A DNA stretch of 64,000 bases from Myxococcus sp. CA023 (lineage in GTDB: Bacteria > Myxococcota > Myxococcia > Myxococcales > Myxococcaceae), in the NCBI RefSeq assembly GCF_010998615.1, contig NZ_JAAEAH010000006.1:116728-180727 (forward strand), read 5' to 3'. Of the stretch, positions 60,927 to 64,000 are shown piece by piece (the first letter of the stretch is position 1; each line of letters starts with the position of its first letter). The notes under the pieces are model-generated. The model saw only the letters and a list, made by a program, of their open reading frames with translations. It was not told where the DNA came from and did no database searches. The translations under genes and the position numbers were made by a program.

Positions 60927-63443
60927 CTACTGGCAGGCCTCGCACGCCTCGGGGTTCTCCAGCGAGCAGGCCACCGCCTCTGCCTCGGTCGCCTTCGCCA
61001 CCGGGGCAGGGGCCGCGGACGCCATGCTGGCGCCACCACCCGCGCCCACCGTGGCCTTGGCAATCCGCGTCGCCGGACGCGAGCGCAGGTAGTACGTGGT
61101 CTTCAGGCCCTTCTGCCACGCGTAGAAGTACATCGAGGACAGTTTCCCGATGTTCGGCGTCTCGACGAAGAGGTTGAGCGACTGGCTCTGGTCGATGAAC
61201 GCCCCGCGGTCCGCGCCCATGTCCAGCAGCGAGCGCATCGGCAGCTCCCACGCCGTGCGGTACACCGCGCGCAGGTTCTCCGGCAGCTCCGTAATGTCCT
61301 GCACGCTGCCTTCCGCCATCTTGATGCGGTTGCGGATGTTCTCGTTCCACAGCCCCAGCGCCTGGAGGTCGCGCACCAGGTAGCGGTTCACCTGGAGGAA
61401 GTCACCCGACAGCGTCTCGCGCTTGAACAGGTTGGACACCTGCGGCTCGATGCACTCGTAGCAGCCGACGATGGAGGCAATCGTCGCCGTGGGGGCGATG
61501 GCAATCATCAGCGAGTTGCGCAGGCCGTGCTTCATGATGCGCTGGCGCAGCGCGTCCCAGCGCGCCGTGTCCTCGGGCACCACGCCCCAGTGGTCGAACT
61601 GGAGCTCGCCCTTGGCCGCCCGCGTCTCCGCGAAGGACTCGTGGGCGCCGTACTGCTCGGCCAGCTCGCAGGACGTGGTCAGCGCCGCGAAGTAGATCTC
61701 CTCCGAAATCTTCTTGGAGAGCGCACGCGCCTCCGCCGAGTCGAAGGCCAGCTTGAGCTGGAAGAAGACGTCCTGCAGGCCCATCAGGCCCAGGCCCACC
61801 GGGCGCCAGCGCTTGTTGGACGAAGCCGCCGTGGGGATGGGGTAGTAGTTCAGGTCGATGACGCGGTCGAGCTGCCGCATCGCGAGCTGGGCGTTGGCGC
61901 GCAGCCGCTCGAAGTCGAACTTCCCGTTCACCAGCATCCGGCTCAGGTTCAGCGAGCCCAGGTTGCACACCGCCGTCTCACCCTGGCTCGTCACCTCCAG
62001 GATTTCGGTGCACAGGTTGGACAGGTGGATGACGTTGCCGTCCTTGCCCGTCTGGTTGCTCTTGCGGTTGCTGATGTCCTTGAAGGTCATCCAGCCGTTA
62101 CCCGTCTGCGCCAGGCACTTCATCATCCGGGCGTAGAGGTCACGCGCCTTCACCTTGCGCATGGCCAGGCCGTCGGCCTCGGCCTTCGCGTAGGCCTGCT
62201 CGAAGGCGTCGCCGTACAGGTCCGTGAAGTGGGGGACGGACTTCGGGTCGAACAGGCTCCAGTCGCCGTCCGCCTCCACGCGCTTCATGAAGAGGTCCGG
62301 CACCCAGTTGGCCAGGTTCAGGTTGTGCGTGCGGCGCGCGTCGTCGCCGGTGTTCTCACGCAGCTCGAGGAAGTCCTCGATGTCCGCGTGCCACGTCTCC
62401 AGGTACACGCAGCACGCGCCCTTGCGCTTGCCGCCCTGGTTCACCGCCGCCACCGAGGCGTCCAGCGTTTTCAGCCAGGGCACGATGCCGTTGGAGTGGC
62501 CGTTGGTGGACTTGATGAGCGAGCCGCGCGCGCGCACCCGGTGGTACGCCACGCCGATGCCGCCGGAGAACTTCGACAGCATCGCGATGTCCGAATACTT
62601 CTTGTAGATGGCGTCCAGTTCGTCCGCGGGCGAGTCCAAGAGGAAGCAGCTCGAAAGCTGCTCGTGGCGCGTGCCCGAATTGAACAGGGTAGGGGAGCTG
62701 GGCAGGTACTCCAGCGAGCTGAACAGCCGGTACAGCTCGATGGCCTCATTCACATTGTCACCGCTGAGCGCGCTGGCCACGCGGAGGAAGAACTCCTGCG
62801 GCGTCTCCAGCACCTCGCGCGTCTGCGGGTTCTTCAGCAGGTACCGGTCATAGACGGTGCGCAGGCCGAAGTACTCGAAGAGGTCGTTGCGCGACGGGTC
62901 GATGGCCGCGTTGAGCTTGCGCGCGTTGGCCTGGACGAACTGGAGCAGCCGGTCCGCGATGAGCCCGTGCTTGTGGCCCGCGGCCACGGACTGGCTGAAG
63001 GAGTGGATGTCCTGGTTGCTGACCTCCTTCTGGATGAAGGTGGCCAGCAGGCGCGCGGAGAGGCGGCCGTACTCGGGCTCTTCGACGATGAGGGCGGCGG
63101 CCGTCTGGATGGAAAGGCTGTCCAGCTCGCGCGTCGTCGCGCCGTCATACAGGCCGGAGATGGTCTTCGTGGCCACGCGCATCGCGTCCACGCGGGGCAG
63201 GCCCACGCAGGAGCGGCCCACGGCGCGCACAATCTTGTTGAGGTCCACCGTCTCCGTGCCGCCGTTGCGCTTGCGCACCCGCATGGAGGTGGCGCTGAAG
63301 TCGCCCGCCGTGGGCTCGGAAGCAACCGCGCCCGAGGCAGCGGCGCCCGTCGGCGCTGTCGTCGTCGCCGGCGTGGACGGACCGGAGGAGACGGGCGGGA
63401 CAGACATGTTGGCGGACGGCTTCACGGGCGTATCGAAGTTCAC
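60927..63443 (-). CDS. nrdA: Ribonucleotide reductase class I, alpha subunit
   Basis: An 838-residue catalytic subunit. After an unusual Pro/Thr/Ala-rich N-terminal region (about 50 residues), an ATP-cone (VRKRNGGTETVDLNKIVRAV) precedes the barrel. The catalytic residues are visible: LSSCFLL, NLCTEI (Asn-x-Cys-x-Glu radical site) and AVCNLGSLNL. The redox cysteines are at the C-terminal end (CSLENPEACEACQ). A GTG at 63443 with GGAG upstream is preferred to the ATG at 63407, which has no ribosome site. It is transcribed before nrdB. Confidence 0.95.
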   Translation of the reverse strand: MNFDTPVKPSANMSVPPVSSGPSTPATTTAPTGAAASGAVASEPTAGDFSATSMRVRKRNGGTETVDLNKIVRAVGRSCVGLPRVDAMRVATKTISGLYDGATTRELDSLSIQTAAALIVEEPEYGRLSARLLATFIQKEVSNQDIHSFSQSVAAGHKHGLIADRLLQFVQANARKLNAAIDPSRNDLFEYFGLRTVYDRYLLKNPQTREVLETPQEFFLRVASALSGDNVNEAIELYRLFSSLEYLPSSPTLFNSGTRHEQLSSCFLLDSPADELDAIYKKYSDIAMLSKFSGGIGVAYHRVRARGSLIKSTNGHSNGIVPWLKTLDASVAAVNQGGKRKGACCVYLETWHADIEDFLELRENTGDDARRTHNLNLANWVPDLFMKRVEADGDWSLFDPKSVPHFTDLYGDAFEQAYAKAEADGLAMRKVKARDLYARMMKCLAQTGNGWMTFKDISNRKSNQTGKDGNVIHLSNLCTEILEVTSQGETAVCNLGSLNLSRMLVNGKFDFERLRANAQLAMRQLDRVIDLNYYPIPTAASSNKRWRPVGLGLMGLQDVFFQLKLAFDSAEARALSKKISEEIYFAALTTSCELAEQYGAHESFAETRAAKGELQFDHWGVVPEDTARWDALRQRIMKHGLRNSLMIAIAPTATIASIVGCYECIEPQVSNLFKRETLSGDFLQVNRYLVRDLQALGLWNENIRNRIKMAEGSVQDITELPENLRAVYRTAWELPMRSLLDMGADRGAFIDQSQSLNLFVETPNIGKLSSMYFYAWQKGLKTTYYLRSRPATRIAKATVGAGGGASMASAAPAPVAKATEAEAVACSLENPEACEACQ

Positions 63444-63545
63444 GAGCGGCTCACTCCAGACAAAAGCAGGGCGCTTCGGGCAGACACGAGGCCTGTCCAG
63501 GGAAGCGGACTTCCCCACCACGTTACTGGAAAATTGTTCAGGTAT

Positions 63546-63697
63546 GTCCCGTTCCGGCGGGACGGGACTAGCGGCTGGAATCGACGGTGTGTCTGGGGGG
63601 ATTTATGGGCCAGACCGATGTTGTAAGCAAGAAACCCACAGTCCCTCCTCTTCCCCGCTCCCTGCCACATCGGCTGGTGGGGCGCCATCGACCAGCC
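63546..63697 (-). promoter_or_regulatory. Structured nrdAB leader
   Basis: The transcribed leader between the predicted promoter and nrdA has two perfect 7 bp stems: GGCTGGT/ACCAGCC (63672-63697), right at the expected transcript start, and GTCCCGT/ACGGGAC (63546-63568). A leader of about 250 bases suggests post-transcriptional control. I cannot match it to a known riboswitch. Confidence 0.4.
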
Positions 63698-63699
63698 AC

Positions 63700-63728
63700 A
63701 AGCTATGGGGGGGTACCCAACCTGTCAA
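63700..63728 (-). promoter_or_regulatory. Predicted sigma-70 promoter of nrdAB
   Basis: On the minus strand TTGACA (63723-63728), a 17-base spacer and TAGCTT (63700-63705). The -35 box is perfect consensus. A weak NrdR-box-like sequence (GCACTAGATCTCGCGT) just upstream matches the consensus I recall at 11 of 16 positions only. Confidence 0.6.
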
Positions 63729-63881
63729 CGCGAGATCTAGTGCTCGGCCCGGCATGGCCCGTGCAATCTATGATCGATCTCCGAGGCGATCGCGCAGTCG
63801 TTCGGTGAACAGTCGGTGCCCCCTCCCAGGAACGTGGAGTGTGGGCCTCCTGGAATCCACCGTGGACGGTCAGAAAGGGCC

Positions 63882-64000
63882 CTACGGAGGGGTTGGAACC
63901 ACACCGCCCGCATCCGTCCCGGTGGGGGTCTGGGGGGCCTCGTCCAGGGCCTCTCCGGTGGTCTCCGGCTGCGGCGCGGGGGCCGGGGGCTGTCTCTTAT
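63882..64000 (-). CDS. Partial gene, Pro/Thr/Gly-rich C-terminal tail
   Basis: On the minus strand a frame runs from the window edge to a TAG at 63882, giving 36 readable residues that end GTDAGGVVPTPP. The start and nearly all of the protein are outside the window. The composition suggests a disordered linker or tail. The last 11 bases of the window may not belong to it; see findings. Confidence 0.45.
   Translation of the reverse strand, partial: KRQPPAPAPQPETTGEALDEAPQTPTGTDAGGVVPTPP

Noticed and set aside
60609..63626. A 1005-codon plus-strand frame opposite nrdA/nrdB
   Set aside because: Shadow of the two reductase genes, with low-complexity Arg/Gln/Val/Leu-rich composition and no motifs.
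63444..63700. A cobalamin riboswitch in the nrdA leader
   Set aside because: Fragments such as GGGAA and ACTGT occur, but the conserved B12-box core and its order are absent.
63729..63750. An NrdR box upstream of the nrdAB promoter
   Set aside because: Only 11 of 16 positions match the consensus I recall, and the expected second box one helical repeat set away is missing.

Overview
The window is high-GC DNA with very strong third-position G/C bias. It carries gene families typical of Myxococcota: a surface protein ending in a MYXO-CTERM-like tail, SpoVG, a TIGR02999-type ECF sigma factor, and an orphan PAAR/DUF4150 type VI secretion (T6SS) effector cluster. It is most likely a chromosomal piece of a Myxococcus-like bacterium. 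I had no database, so families are named by recognised motifs and gene context.

Layout. 0.2-9.3 kb: an arginine cluster read leftward (argF'-argB-argE-argH-argG-P-loop protein-argC), divergent from argR. The 170 bp between them holds ARG-box-like palindromes and a plausible promoter. The transcarbamylase is the acyl-ornithine type and, at the residue that sets acyl specificity, resembles neither the acetyl nor the succinyl prototype exactly. 9.3-21 kb: mixed genes (ECF sigma factor, quinone reductase with divergent HxlR regulator, secreted or surface proteins, M20 peptidase, DUF418 membrane protein, di-haem oxidoreductase, flavin monooxygenase, spermidine-synthase-like protein). 21-32.5 kb: clpB, a DUF1844 trio, thiE/amidotransferase/thiD-like, dnaB, a LytS/LytTR two-component pair and an acyltransferase. 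32.6-37.2 kb: leftward translation and nucleotide genes (spoVG, prs, rplY, pth, then rpsF-rpsR-rplI from a good promoter). 37.8-39.8 kb: a nucleobase/nucleoside salvage run (tdk, uracil phosphoribosyltransferase-like, hpt).

42-58 kb is the accessory part. A catalytically dead site-2-protease-like gene and its divergent neighbour have been separated by a 6.7 kb insert flanked by about 570 bp imperfect direct repeats. Each repeat keeps one intact gene and one truncated gene. The insert carries a T6SS adaptor/effector cassette: TIGR02270 HEAT-like protein, DUF2169, ketosynthase-like protein, a PAAR/DUF4150 protein with a deaminase-like C-terminus, and two tandem SMI1/KNR4-like immunity paralogues. 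Next comes a lower-GC island with an IS630-type element, a two-gene Hachiman-like anti-phage system (HamA nuclease, HamB helicase) and a decayed second IS630 transposase. A 14 bp direct repeat brackets this island, and its right copy lies inside the 3' end of a glutathione S-transferase gene.

58.5-64 kb: a DUF6348-like gene, nrdB and nrdA (class I ribonucleotide reductase) behind a sigma-70-like promoter with a roughly 250 nt structured leader, and a partial gene at the right edge. The last 11 bases match the end of the Tn5/Nextera mosaic end and may be an assembly artefact.
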